DNA of 37,023 nt, taken from NCBI GenBank assembly GCA_021803215.1, contig JAJZLV010000053.1, positions 1 through 37,023 on the forward strand, in the 5' to 3' direction. Shown here piece by piece: positions 9,549 through 17,578 of this stretch. The notes beneath the pieces were generated by a model. That model made no database searches. It was not told the origin of the DNA and saw only the letters and a program-made list of their open reading frames with translations. Made by a program: the position numbers and the translations under genes. The stretch's first letter is position 1; each line of letters begins with the position of its first letter. The stretch is from Actinomycetes bacterium (GTDB lineage: Bacteria > Actinomycetota > Acidimicrobiia > Acidimicrobiales > Bog-793).

Positions 9549-10103
9549 ATGGCCATCGAGTGCCCTGCCGCGGACGGTTCTTCGGAGAAGCGCCAGCACT
9601 TTTCCGAGCTACCGCCGATGTGCCTCGACCTGACCAAGCGTTACGGCGCCGAGATGGTGACCTCCAAGGGCACCATGAAGTTCTCGCTCTCGGTGGATGC
9701 GGCGCCCCGTACGGTCAACAACTTCGTCTTCCTGGCCCGCTATCACTATTTTGAGGGCATCTTCTTCCACCGTGTCATCCCCGGCTTCGTCATACAGGGA
9801 GGCGATCCGGAGGGAACCGGGGCGGGGGGTCCCGGCTACCGCTTCGAAGACGAGCTTCCCAAGCCCGGGCGTTACGAGATCGGCTCGCTCGCGATGGCCA
9901 ACGCCGGCCCGAACACGAACGGGAGCCAGTTCTTCGTCATCTCGGGTCCAGACGGGGTGCGTCTTCCACCGCAGTACTCCCTCTTCGGACAGCTCGTGTC
10001 AGGTCGCGACGTGCTGGCGGCCATCGACGCCGTCGGCAGCCAGAGCGGCCGGCCGAGCGAGAAGGTCGTCATCGAGTCGGTGACGATCACCGAGTCGGCC
10101 TAG
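9549..10103 (+). CDS. Cytosolic cyclophilin-type peptidyl-prolyl isomerase
   Basis: A 184-residue prolyl isomerase without a membrane segment. Core motifs: [47 protein letters not shown] 9549 is preferred over ATG 9522 because AAGGAGAGG sits just before it. About 30 extra residues precede the domain, including two cysteines (IECPAA, PPMCLDL). The core is so similar to that of the upstream gene that the pair looks like a tandem duplication, one copy going to the membrane exterior and the other staying in the cytoplasm. Probably co-transcribed. Confidence 0.93.
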   Translation: MAIECPAADGSSEKRQHFSELPPMCLDLTKRYGAEMVTSKGTMKFSLSVDAAPRTVNNFVFLARYHYFEGIFFHRVIPGFVIQGGDPEGTGAGGPGYRFEDELPKPGRYEIGSLAMANAGPNTNGSQFFVISGPDGVRLPPQYSLFGQLVSGRDVLAAIDAVGSQSGRPSEKVVIESVTITESA

Positions 10104-10510
10104 AGCTCCTCGCAGGACAGCGCCCTCTCCCCGCAGAGCTGCCCTCCGGTCTGGCGCCGTCGGGCTCCCGGGCCGACCCGTCCAGCAGAAGGGCTGTTCG
10201 TTCGGGGAACACTGCCGATCAGGCGACGGAAGCCGAGCACCGCGCGGAGTTGAAGCGGCAGGCCATCGCCGAGGCAGATGAGACGGGGGCTCGCCACCTG
10301 CTCGCAGACAGCCGGGTGAGCGCCTCTTTCAGCCGGAGGACCATGAGAGGCCGGCGCTCGGCCCCGAGCCGGGCGAACCAGCGCGGCCGCCGCCGGGAGG
10401 ACCGGGACCTCCTCGCCGGAGCATTCGAGCATGTCGGTGTTGAAGTTGGCCCCTTCGCGCCGCCCCATCCCGCCGAGGAGGGCGAGCGGGCCGCTCGTGG
10501 ACTTGCCCGC
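10100..10510 (-). pseudogene. Probable frameshifted gene of unknown family downstream of sixA-like
   Basis: This 407-base stretch beyond the phosphatase stop is not plain spacer. On the minus strand, G/C-rich third positions favour one frame from about 10510 to 10372 (GGMGRREGANFNTDMLECSG, then GEEVPVLPAAAALVR). They then favour the +1 frame to about 10305 (LGAERRPLMVLRLKEALTRL), and the first frame again (ASPRLICLGDGLPLQLRAVL). Joined, these give one continuous protein-like sequence of about 110 residues broken by two compensating shifts. I do not recognise the family. It has no obvious start of its own and may be a decayed domain that once followed the phosphatase gene. Third-position bias is the only evidence. 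Confidence 0.3.
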
Positions 10511-10990
10511 TCAGCCCGGCGGCGGCAGGTAGGTGGCGCGCACCGGCACGCCCTCGGCAGAGTCGTCCGGCCAGTCGAGGACCCAGGTGGAGGCCTTGGC
10601 GGCATCTGGACGCCTTCCGATCTCGACTCCTCCCCTGGCGATCCACTCGAGGATCCCCCAGACGACGTCGCCATGGGTGCAGGCGGCGACGCGCTCCTCC
10701 TCCAGGAGCCTCAGGTGCTCCACCGCCCGGATCGGGTCGCTTCCCTCCGCGAGCCAAGCCGCCTCCTCGATCACGATGCCCGACAGCACCGAGAGCGGCT
10801 CCAAGGTGCCGAGACAGCGCCGGGCCGGGCTCGAGAGCAGCCGTCCCGGAGCACCGTGCACCTCCAAGAGGTCGGGAAGCGAGCGCGCCTGGATCAGCCC
10901 GGTCTCGTCCAGGGGGCGCAGGTCGTCCTCGCCGACGAACTGGGAGCGGCTCTCCGCCTTGGCGTGGCGGACGAGATACGTCCGGCGCAT
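10511..10990 (-). CDS. SixA-like histidine phosphatase
   Basis: A 159-residue protein of the phosphoglycerate-mutase-like histidine phosphatase superfamily. The catalytic RHG-type motif is RHAKAESR (Arg8-His9), the second arginine is in LSSPARRCLGTLEPL, and the second histidine is in ACTHGDVVWG. E. coli SixA dephosphorylates histidine phosphotransfer proteins; small actinobacterial members of this group have mostly unknown substrates. ATG 10988-10990 lies 3 bases after the stop of the VIT1-like transporter gene, so the two are in one operon. Confidence 0.85.
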   Translation of the reverse strand: MRRTYLVRHAKAESRSQFVGEDDLRPLDETGLIQARSLPDLLEVHGAPGRLLSSPARRCLGTLEPLSVLSGIVIEEAAWLAEGSDPIRAVEHLRLLEEERVAACTHGDVVWGILEWIARGGVEIGRRPDAAKASTWVLDWPDDSAEGVPVRATYLPPPG

Positions 10991-10993
10991 CGC

Positions 10994-11740
10994 CTAGCCG
11001 GCGCCGGCCACGCCGATGGCGCTGCCGAGAGCGAAGGTGATCGCCCCGGCCGCGGCGCAGATGAGCAGCTGGCGCAGGGCCGACCACTTCCAGTTGCGCC
11101 CCGTGAAGACCGAGAGGAGGCCCCCGACGACGAGAGCCATCAGGCCGCCCGCCGCGATCGTGGCAAACTCCGCGCCTCTGCCGCCGGCGACGAGGAACGG
11201 GAAGAGCGGTATGAGCGCTCCTACGGCGAAGGTCAAGAAGGAGGAGATGGCTGCCTCCATCGGCCTTCCGAGTGAGTTGGGGTTGACCCCTAGCTCTTCT
11301 CTCGTGTGGGTCTCGAGCGCCAGCTGCGGGTCGGCCATCACCTGGGTGGCAATCTGCTGGGCCAGCTCTTGGGGGATGCCCCGGCTCTCGTAGAGGTGGG
11401 CGAGCTCTCGAGACTCAGCTTGGGGCGAGCGCTCGAGCTCGCGCCGCTCGACCTCGATCTCGTGCTGGAAGAGCTCCTTTTGCGCCTTCATCGAGATGTA
11501 CTCACCCGCCGCCATCGAGAAGGCCCCGCCGAGGAGGCCGGCCAGTCCGGCGAGGCGGATGACCGAGGAGGAGGGGTTGGCGCCGGCCAGCCCCAAGATG
11601 AGAGAGACGTTGGAGACGAGGCCGTCGCTTATCCCGAAGACAGCGGCTCGCGCTCCGCCTCCCTGGATGTCGCGATGGGTGTGCTCTCCGGGGAGGAGGC
11701 GGGGGCTCCGACGGGCTCGGCTTGGCCGACGCGGTGGCAT
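10994..11740 (-). CDS. VIT1/CCC1-family Fe2+/Mn2+ transporter
   Basis: A 248-residue membrane protein of the CCC1/VIT1 family, which moves ferrous iron or manganese out of the cytosol (to the vacuole in plants and yeast, across the cell membrane in bacteria). Helix 1 carries the family signature VFGISDGLVSNVSLILGLAG. AGEYISMKAQKELF marks the end of helix 2, followed by a Glu-rich cytoplasmic metal-binding segment (about 85-145, e.g. HEIEVERRELER). Three more helices lie in 160-245. The first about 30 residues are basic and Pro/Arg-rich, so an internal start is possible. Head to head with the PyrE-like gene (83-base gap). Confidence 0.9.
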   Translation of the reverse strand: MPPRRPSRARRSPRLLPGEHTHRDIQGGGARAAVFGISDGLVSNVSLILGLAGANPSSSVIRLAGLAGLLGGAFSMAAGEYISMKAQKELFQHEIEVERRELERSPQAESRELAHLYESRGIPQELAQQIATQVMADPQLALETHTREELGVNPNSLGRPMEAAISSFLTFAVGALIPLFPFLVAGGRGAEFATIAAGGLMALVVGGLLSVFTGRNWKWSALRQLLICAAAGAITFALGSAIGVAGAG

Positions 11741-11823
11741 GGCAACGTTCTAGCCTGGCCCGGCTGGCCGCGCAGCGACGGGCGGAGAGGCCCCCCTACA
11801 CTGAGCGGCCGAGTATGGGAGCC

Positions 11824-12414
11824 ATGGCGATCGAGTCAGGGGGCAGGGACGATCCGCGTCTTGAGAGCCGTCGCGCCTTGGCGGCCCGTGTTAAGGCCCG
11901 GGGTTACGAGCGGCGCGAGCAGGCCTTCAAGCTCTCTTCAGGGGGCGAGAGCCACGACTACGTCGACCTGCGGAGGGCGGTCAGCCGGGGCGAAGACCTC
12001 GAGGCAGTCGCCCAGGCCGTCGTAGCGAGGCTCGAGGAGGCAGCAGTCGCTTTCGACGTCATCGGCGGCATGACGATGGGAGCCGACCCGGTCTCCCACG
12101 CCGTCGCCCTCTTGAGCGGCAAGTCCTGGTTCTCGGTGCGAAAGGCGACCAAGGAGCACGGCACGGGTCGGCGGACCGAGGGAGCCCACCTCGGGCCGGG
12201 CAGCCGGGCTGTCGTCTTCGAGGACACGGTCTCGACCGGTCGCTCCCTGCTGGAGGCGCTCGAGGTGGTGCGAGAGACGGGTGCCGAGGTGGTGGCGCTC
12301 TGCACCGTCCTCGACCGAGGCGAGAGGCTTCGTGAGATCCTGGCGGCGGACGACGAGGCACCCGAGTACCTTCCGCTCCTCACCTACGAGGACCTCGGAA
12401 TCGAAGCTCTCTAG
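11824..12414 (+). CDS. Orotate phosphoribosyltransferase-like protein
   Basis: A 196-residue type I phosphoribosyltransferase. The PRPP-binding loop is VVFEDTVSTGRSLLEA (about 131-146). LSSGGESHDYVDLRR matches the LSSGK..yYvDlr flavour of PyrE, and SVRKATKEHGTG holds the flexible catalytic loop. OMP synthesis in pyrimidine formation is the best guess; a salvage or regulatory PRTase is possible because no other pyr gene is near. ATG 11824 is used, but ATG 11815 in the same frame is equally possible. A TACACT -10-like hexamer at 11797-11802 would give a very short leader. The MarP-like gene starts 9 bases after the stop. Confidence 0.8.
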   Translation: MAIESGGRDDPRLESRRALAARVKARGYERREQAFKLSSGGESHDYVDLRRAVSRGEDLEAVAQAVVARLEEAAVAFDVIGGMTMGADPVSHAVALLSGKSWFSVRKATKEHGTGRRTEGAHLGPGSRAVVFEDTVSTGRSLLEALEVVRETGAEVVALCTVLDRGERLREILAADDEAPEYLPLLTYEDLGIEAL

Positions 12415-12423
12415 CGCAGAGCC

Positions 12424-13602
12424 TTGGACCTCCTCGACTGGATCATCGTCCTTTTGGTGGTGGCGGCCGCCGTGCACGGCCTGCGTCTCGGGGCTGCTGT
12501 CCAGATCCTCTCCTTCGCCGGCATGCTGGTCGGCCTTGCCGGCGGCGTCGCCCTCGTGACAGCGGTCACCCCGCATCTGCACGGGCAGTTCACCCGCTCG
12601 TTCATCTCCCTCTTGCTGCTCCTGTTGCCCTGCGTCCTCTTGTGGACGGTCGGGCGCCAGATCGGCACGCACGTCTGGGGCCGGTTGCAGGGCCATGCCC
12701 TGGCCCGGATCGACGCCCTCGGTGGGGCGGTCATAGCCATGGCGGGCACGCTCGTGTTCGTCTGGCTGCTGGCCACCGTCATGGTCAACTCCCAGGTGGC
12801 GGCGATCTCGAGCCAGATCGAGGACTCGGCCATCGTCCACGGCGTGGCGAGGATCATGCCCCAGGTCCCGAGCCAGCTCGCCTCGGTCGAGCACCTGCTC
12901 GGGGCGGACGGCTTCCCGATCCCGCTCATAGAGCCCAACTCCGTCAGCCCTGTGAGGCTGCCGAGCGGGGCCGAGGTACAACGGGCCGTGCGCCTCGCAG
13001 GGAGCTCGACGGTGCGAGTGGTCTCCTACGGCTGCGACCACGGGGACATCGTCGAGAAGGGATCCGGCTTCGTCGTGGCTCCCGGCCTCGTCGTGACGAA
13101 CGCCCACGTCGTCGCCGGCGGGCGCCAGATCGTGGTGGTCGACGAGGTGGGTGACCACAACGCCGTCCCGATCTATTTCAACCCCCGCTACGACCTGGCG
13201 GTCCTGCGGGTGGCCGGGCTGACCGGCAAGCCGCTACGCCTCGACCCCCACTACGTCGGCCGGGGGACCGACGCCGCGGTCCTCGGCTACCCGGGCGGTG
13301 GGCCGTTCAACGCCCAGCCGGCGGGGGTGCTCGCCCTCCTCGACGCCGAGGGCATGGACATCTACAACAACCGGATAACGGTCCGGGAGATCTATCAGAT
13401 CCCGGCAACCGTGCGGCAGGGCAACTCTGGGAGCGCTCTCGTCGAGCCGAGCGGCCTCGTCATAGGAGTGGTCTTCTCGCGGGCGACCGACAACAACGAC
13501 ATCGGCTATGCCCTCGCCTCTCCGGGTGTGCTGGCCCGGGTGAAGAGGGCGGAGCGGGTCCCGGTGGGCCAGCGGGTGAGCACGGAGAGCTGCACCGGCT
13601 AG
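12424..13602 (+). CDS. MarP-like membrane serine protease (CvpA + trypsin-like domains)
   Basis: A 392-residue protein. Residues 1-125 hold four transmembrane helices of the CvpA/colicin V production type. A periplasmic chymotrypsin-like domain follows, with His228 (VVTNAHVV), Asp257 (YDLAVLRV) and Ser335 (RQGNSGSAL). Mycobacterium tuberculosis MarP (Rv3671c) has the same layout, is needed for survival in acid, and uses a Cys214-Cys395 disulfide to stabilise the active form. Here Cys204 and Cys390, the latter two residues from the C-terminus, sit at matching places. The triad spacing (29 and 78) also matches that protein. The start is TTG 12424. Possibly co-transcribed with the PyrE-like gene upstream. 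Confidence 0.93.
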   Translation: MDLLDWIIVLLVVAAAVHGLRLGAAVQILSFAGMLVGLAGGVALVTAVTPHLHGQFTRSFISLLLLLLPCVLLWTVGRQIGTHVWGRLQGHALARIDALGGAVIAMAGTLVFVWLLATVMVNSQVAAISSQIEDSAIVHGVARIMPQVPSQLASVEHLLGADGFPIPLIEPNSVSPVRLPSGAEVQRAVRLAGSSTVRVVSYGCDHGDIVEKGSGFVVAPGLVVTNAHVVAGGRQIVVVDEVGDHNAVPIYFNPRYDLAVLRVAGLTGKPLRLDPHYVGRGTDAAVLGYPGGGPFNAQPAGVLALLDAEGMDIYNNRITVREIYQIPATVRQGNSGSALVEPSGLVIGVVFSRATDNNDIGYALASPGVLARVKRAERVPVGQRVSTESCTG

Positions 13603-13646
13603 CGGCCCGGCTTTTGTCGGCCGCCCTGGCGGGCAATGATGGGCTC

Positions 13647-15587
13647 GTGAGCCTGCCAATCGAGGACTACGGCATAATCGGAGACACCCAGACCTGCGCG
13701 CTCGTCGGGCGGGACGGCTCGATCGATTGGTGCTGCCTGCCCCGTTTCGACTCGGGGGCCCTCTTCTCGGCCCTCCTCGGTGATTCCACCGCCGGCTACT
13801 GGCGCCTGGCGCCGGCTGCCAGCCCCCGCCCGGGCCAGGGACGGCCGCTGCTCGCCACCCGGCGGGGCTACCGGGGGGACTCCCTCGTGCTCGAGCAGGT
13901 CTGGGAGCTGCCCGAGGGGACCGTCCGCCTCACCGACTGCATGCCGGTGCGCCAGGACCACCCCGAGATCACCCGGTTGGTCGAGTGCCTCTCGGGCGAG
14001 GTGCAGATGCGCATGGACCTCGTCATGCGCTTCGAGTACGGCTCGGTGATCCCGTGGGTGCGCCACCTCGACGGAGTCCTCACGGCCATCGCCGGGCCCG
14101 ACGGGGTCGCCCTCTGGACGCCGGTGCACACCCGGGGTGAGGACATGGCGACCGTGGCTGAGTTCGTCATCAGAGAGGGCCAGCACGTGCCCTTCAGCCT
14201 CTCGTACTTTCGCTCCCACGAGGAGTGCCCCCGGCCGATAGACGCCATGTACGCCACCGAGCACACCGTCTCGTACTGGCAGGAGTGGGCCTCGATGGAC
14301 CACATCGACCTGGGCGACTGGCAAGAGGCCGTTGTGCGCTCGCTCATCACCTTGAAGGCCCTCACCTACGCCCCGACGGGCGGCATCATCGCGGCCGCGA
14401 CCACCTCCCTTCCCGAGACCCTTGGCGGCAGCCGGAACTGGGACTACCGCTACTCGTGGCTGCGAGACGCCACGCTCACGCTCTCCTCGCTCATGGTGGC
14501 CGGCTACAGCGAAGAGGCGCAGGCCTGGCGGGACTGGCTCCTTCGCGCCGTCGCCGGCGAGCCCTCGAAGCTGCAGATCATGTACGGGCCCTCGGGCGAG
14601 CGGACCCTGACCGAGCGCGAGCTCCCCTGGCTCGCCGGCTACGAGGGCTCGGCCCCGGTCCGGGTCGGCAATGCCGCCTCGGACCAGTTTCAGCTCGACG
14701 TCTACGGCGAGGTGCTCGGCGCCCTGCACGAGGGTCGCCGGCTCGGCCTTGACAGCTCCGGTCCGGCTTGGGACCTCGAACTCGCCATCTTGGACTTCTT
14801 GGAGTCGGGCTGGCAGGAGCCCGACGACGGCATCTGGGAGGTGCGCGGTCCGCGGCGCCACTTCACCCACTCCAAGGTCATGGCCTGGATGGCCGTCGAC
14901 CGGGCTGTGAAGGACGTCGAGGAGTTCGGCCTCGAGGGTCCGGTCGAGCGCTGGAAGAAGCTGCGGGACGAGATACGGGGCGAGGTGCTCGAGAAGGGGT
15001 ACGACTCGGAGCGGAAGACGTTCACCCAGTACTACGGCTCGAAGGAGCTTGACGCCAGCGTCCTCATGATCCCCCTCGTCGGCTTCCTTCCACCCTCGGA
15101 CGAGAGGGTGGTAGGCACCGTCGAGGCGATCCAGCGCGAGCTCACCCAAGACGGTTTCGTGCTCCGCTACGACGCCCAGAATTCCCAACACGTGGACGGC
15201 CTGGAGGGCAGGGAGGGCGCCTTCTTGGCCTGCTCGTTCTGGCTGGCCGACGACCTCCACCTGATCGGGCGCCAGCAGGAGGCAAGGGAGCTCTTCGAAA
15301 AGCTGCTCGCGCTGCGGAACGATCTCGGCCTCCTGGCCGAGGAGTACGACCCGGTGGCGGCCCGCCAGGTCGGCAACTTCCCGCAGGCCTTCAGCCACGT
15401 CTCGCTCGTCAACACCGCAGCCGGCCTCGCCAGCCCGCCGGAGACCGACAACCCGATCACGCACGCCGCCCGGGCGGCCGGCAAGACCCCGGCGCCTCAT
15501 AAGGTCCACCACCGGAGGGGGACCATCCAGCTGCCGCGCCGGGCCTTCCACCGCAGCAGCGCTCCCCGTCCAAAGGAGAAGCCGTGA
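13647..15587 (+). CDS. Glycoside hydrolase family 15 protein, trehalase/glucoamylase type
   Basis: A 646-residue cytoplasmic enzyme of the long prokaryotic GH15 group: an N-terminal beta-sandwich (about 1-230) followed by an (alpha/alpha)6 barrel. Signatures seen: PIEDYGIIGDTQTCALVGRD at the N-terminus, GGSRNWDYRYSWLRDATLT, AGYEGSAPVRVGNAA, and EEYDP with GNFPQAFSHVSLVNTA near the end, which includes the catalytic base glutamate. Actinobacterial members of this form are mostly trehalases, though glucoamylases are close relatives. The start is GTG 13647 (MSLPIEDYG). The stop overlaps the start of the glucose dehydrogenase gene (GTGA), which fits an enzyme releasing glucose. The last about 40 residues are basic and look unstructured. 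Confidence 0.9.
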   Translation: MSLPIEDYGIIGDTQTCALVGRDGSIDWCCLPRFDSGALFSALLGDSTAGYWRLAPAASPRPGQGRPLLATRRGYRGDSLVLEQVWELPEGTVRLTDCMPVRQDHPEITRLVECLSGEVQMRMDLVMRFEYGSVIPWVRHLDGVLTAIAGPDGVALWTPVHTRGEDMATVAEFVIREGQHVPFSLSYFRSHEECPRPIDAMYATEHTVSYWQEWASMDHIDLGDWQEAVVRSLITLKALTYAPTGGIIAAATTSLPETLGGSRNWDYRYSWLRDATLTLSSLMVAGYSEEAQAWRDWLLRAVAGEPSKLQIMYGPSGERTLTERELPWLAGYEGSAPVRVGNAASDQFQLDVYGEVLGALHEGRRLGLDSSGPAWDLELAILDFLESGWQEPDDGIWEVRGPRRHFTHSKVMAWMAVDRAVKDVEEFGLEGPVERWKKLRDEIRGEVLEKGYDSERKTFTQYYGSKELDASVLMIPLVGFLPPSDERVVGTVEAIQRELTQDGFVLRYDAQNSQHVDGLEGREGAFLACSFWLADDLHLIGRQQEARELFEKLLALRNDLGLLAEEYDPVAARQVGNFPQAFSHVSLVNTAAGLASPPETDNPITHAARAAGKTPAPHKVHHRRGTIQLPRRAFHRSSAPRPKEKP

Positions 15588-16636
15588 GAGCCATCACCGT
15601 CGTCCCGGGCAAGAAGGACTCTGCCGACCTCGAGGAGTTCGATGCCCCGTCCGAGTCGGAGGGCGGGGTCCTCGTAGAGACCCTTGCCGTCGGCGTCTGC
15701 GGCACCGATCTTGAGATCGCGGCGGGTGAGTACGGTTGGGCGCCAGCCGGGCACGAGCGCCTCGTCCTCGGTCACGAGTCGATCGGTCGGGTGCGGACCG
15801 CCCCGGCCGGCTCGGGCCTCTCGCCGGGCGACTACGTCGTCGGCATCGTGCGCCGGCCCGACCCGGTGCCCTGCTACAACTGCGCGGCGGGCGAGTGGGA
15901 CTTCTGCCGGAACGGCCAGTACACCGAGCACGGCATCAAGTCCCTCGACGGTTTCATGCGCCAGCAGTACAGGGCCGAGCCGGACGCCCTCGTGAAGGTA
16001 GACTCCGCTCTCGGGGAGCTCGGCGTGCTGCTCGAGCCGACCAGCGTGGTCGCGAAGGCCTGGGAGCAGGCCGAGCTGGCCGGCAAGCGGGCAACGTGGC
16101 ACCCGAAGACAGCGGTCGTGACCGGGGCCGGCCCGATCGGCCTCCTGGCGGCCCTCATCGGGGTGCAAAAGGGTCTGGACGTTCACGTCTTCGACCAGGT
16201 GAGCGAGGGGCTCAAGCCCGACCTGGTGCATGCTCTCGGGGCGAGCTATCACACCGGCCCAATCGAGAACTCGGTCGACGAGCCGGACATCATCATCGAG
16301 TGCACCGGCGTGCCCGGGCTCGTCTTCGACGCCATCGAGCACATCGGGCCGGGCGGCGTGGTCTGCCTGACGGGGGTCTCGCCGACCGGTCGCGAGCTCT
16401 CGATCGACGCCGGGCTCGTCAACCGCTCCATGGTGCTCGCCAACGAGAGCGTCGTCGGCTCGGTGAACGCCAACCGACGCCACTACGAGCAGGCGGCCGA
16501 GGCTCTCGCAAAGGCCGAGAAGAACTGGCTGACCAGGCTGATCACCCGCCGGGTTCCGATGGAGCAGTTCGCCTCGGCTCTCGAGCGCCAGCCAGAAGAC
16601 GTGAAGGTCGTGATCCAGATAGCCGAGGCCGGCTGA
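15584..16636 (+). CDS. Glucose 1-dehydrogenase, zinc-dependent MDR family
   Basis: A 350-residue medium-chain dehydrogenase resembling archaeal glucose dehydrogenases, which oxidise beta-D-glucose to gluconolactone with NAD(P)+. Catalytic zinc region: GVCGTDLEI and GHESIGRV. The structural lobe is reduced (PCYNCAAGEWDFC), as in halophilic GlcDH, and is followed by the group-typical GIKSLDGFMRQQY. The cofactor domain has GAGPIGLLAA (about 182-191). GTG 15584 overlaps the GH15 stop by 4 bases and has AAAGGAG just upstream, so translation is coupled. The pair suggests intracellular trehalose or alpha-glucan to glucose to gluconolactone. Confidence 0.88.
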   Translation: MRAITVVPGKKDSADLEEFDAPSESEGGVLVETLAVGVCGTDLEIAAGEYGWAPAGHERLVLGHESIGRVRTAPAGSGLSPGDYVVGIVRRPDPVPCYNCAAGEWDFCRNGQYTEHGIKSLDGFMRQQYRAEPDALVKVDSALGELGVLLEPTSVVAKAWEQAELAGKRATWHPKTAVVTGAGPIGLLAALIGVQKGLDVHVFDQVSEGLKPDLVHALGASYHTGPIENSVDEPDIIIECTGVPGLVFDAIEHIGPGGVVCLTGVSPTGRELSIDAGLVNRSMVLANESVVGSVNANRRHYEQAAEALAKAEKNWLTRLITRRVPMEQFASALERQPEDVKVVIQIAEAG

Positions 16637-16637
16637 G

Positions 16638-17570
16638 GTGCCCCACACCACCATCGCGGACGGGGTCATCGAGATCGACACGATGCTCGGCGGCTTCGAG
16701 AAGATGACGGCCGGCTACCTCGTAAGCGGGGAGCGGAGCGTCCTCGTCGAGACGGGCAGCCAGTCTTCCGTCGAGACGCTGCTGACCGCTTTGGACGAGC
16801 TCGGTATCGCACGCGAGGAGCTGGCCGGGGTGGCTGTGACCCACATCCACCTGGACCACGCCGGCGGGGTGGGAGACGTGGCCCGGGCCTTCCCGAGAGC
16901 CACCGTCTACGTGCACGCCAAGGGCGCCCGCCACCTGGCCGACCCGAGCCGCCTGGTCGACTCGGCAGCCCGGGTCTACGGTCCTCTCCTCGACAGCCTC
17001 TACGGCCGGCTCGACCCGACGCCGAGCGAGCGGATCCACGTCCTCGAAGATGGCGAGGAGGTCGACCTCGGGGGTGGCCGGAGCCTGCGGGCCATCGACT
17101 CGCCCGGGCATGCCAAGCACCACCTCGGGCTCATCGACTCCTCCTCCGGCCTCTTGTTCGCCGGCGACGCCGTCGGGGTGAGGCTCCCGAACGGCGGGGT
17201 GCTGCGGCCCGCCACCCCGCCACCCGACTTCGACCTGGACCAGGCGCTCCACTCGCTCAGACGTTTCGCAGACCACTCGCCCGCCGGGATCGCCCTCGCC
17301 CACTACGGCCTGGTGCCGCTCCCGCCCGGCGAGCTCCTCGAGGAGGCGGCCGAGACCCTGACGGCCTGGGCAGAGGAGGCGCAGCGGGCCTATGAGGCGG
17401 GCGAGGACATCGCGGCCGCCCTCGGCGCCCGCTTCAGCCCCGACTACGCCGGGGTGCCCGACGAGGCGCGGGAGCGGCTCGAGACCTTGAACGGGGTGCA
17501 CTCGAACGCCGCCGGGCTGCGCCGCTGGCTGGAGCAGAAGGAGGCTGGCTCCGCCGGACAGCGAGGCTGA
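16638..17570 (+). CDS. MBL-fold metallohydrolase
   Basis: A 310-residue metallo-beta-lactamase-fold protein. The dinuclear metal motif THIHLDHAGG supplies His69, His71, Asp73 and His74. Further ligands are in PGHAKHHLG and FAGDAVGV, with a C-terminal histidine in ALAHYGL. A helical tail (about 230-310) rich in Glu and Ala follows. GTG 16638 is one base after the dehydrogenase stop, making this the third gene of a coupled operon. The family includes lactonases, thioesterases and nucleases; hydrolysis of the lactone made by the dehydrogenase is a reasonable guess from position only. Confidence 0.88.
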   Translation: MPHTTIADGVIEIDTMLGGFEKMTAGYLVSGERSVLVETGSQSSVETLLTALDELGIAREELAGVAVTHIHLDHAGGVGDVARAFPRATVYVHAKGARHLADPSRLVDSAARVYGPLLDSLYGRLDPTPSERIHVLEDGEEVDLGGGRSLRAIDSPGHAKHHLGLIDSSSGLLFAGDAVGVRLPNGGVLRPATPPPDFDLDQALHSLRRFADHSPAGIALAHYGLVPLPPGELLEEAAETLTAWAEEAQRAYEAGEDIAAALGARFSPDYAGVPDEARERLETLNGVHSNAAGLRRWLEQKEAGSAGQRG

Positions 17571-17578
17571 GCCAGCTC

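Noticed and set aside
13599-15551. 650-residue minus-strand open frame opposite the GH15 gene
   Set aside because: No recognisable fold and the opposite strand encodes an unmistakable glycoside hydrolase; antisense shadow. The same applies to 11938-13158, 15497-16681, 16542-17501, 18113-19096 and 21453-23108.
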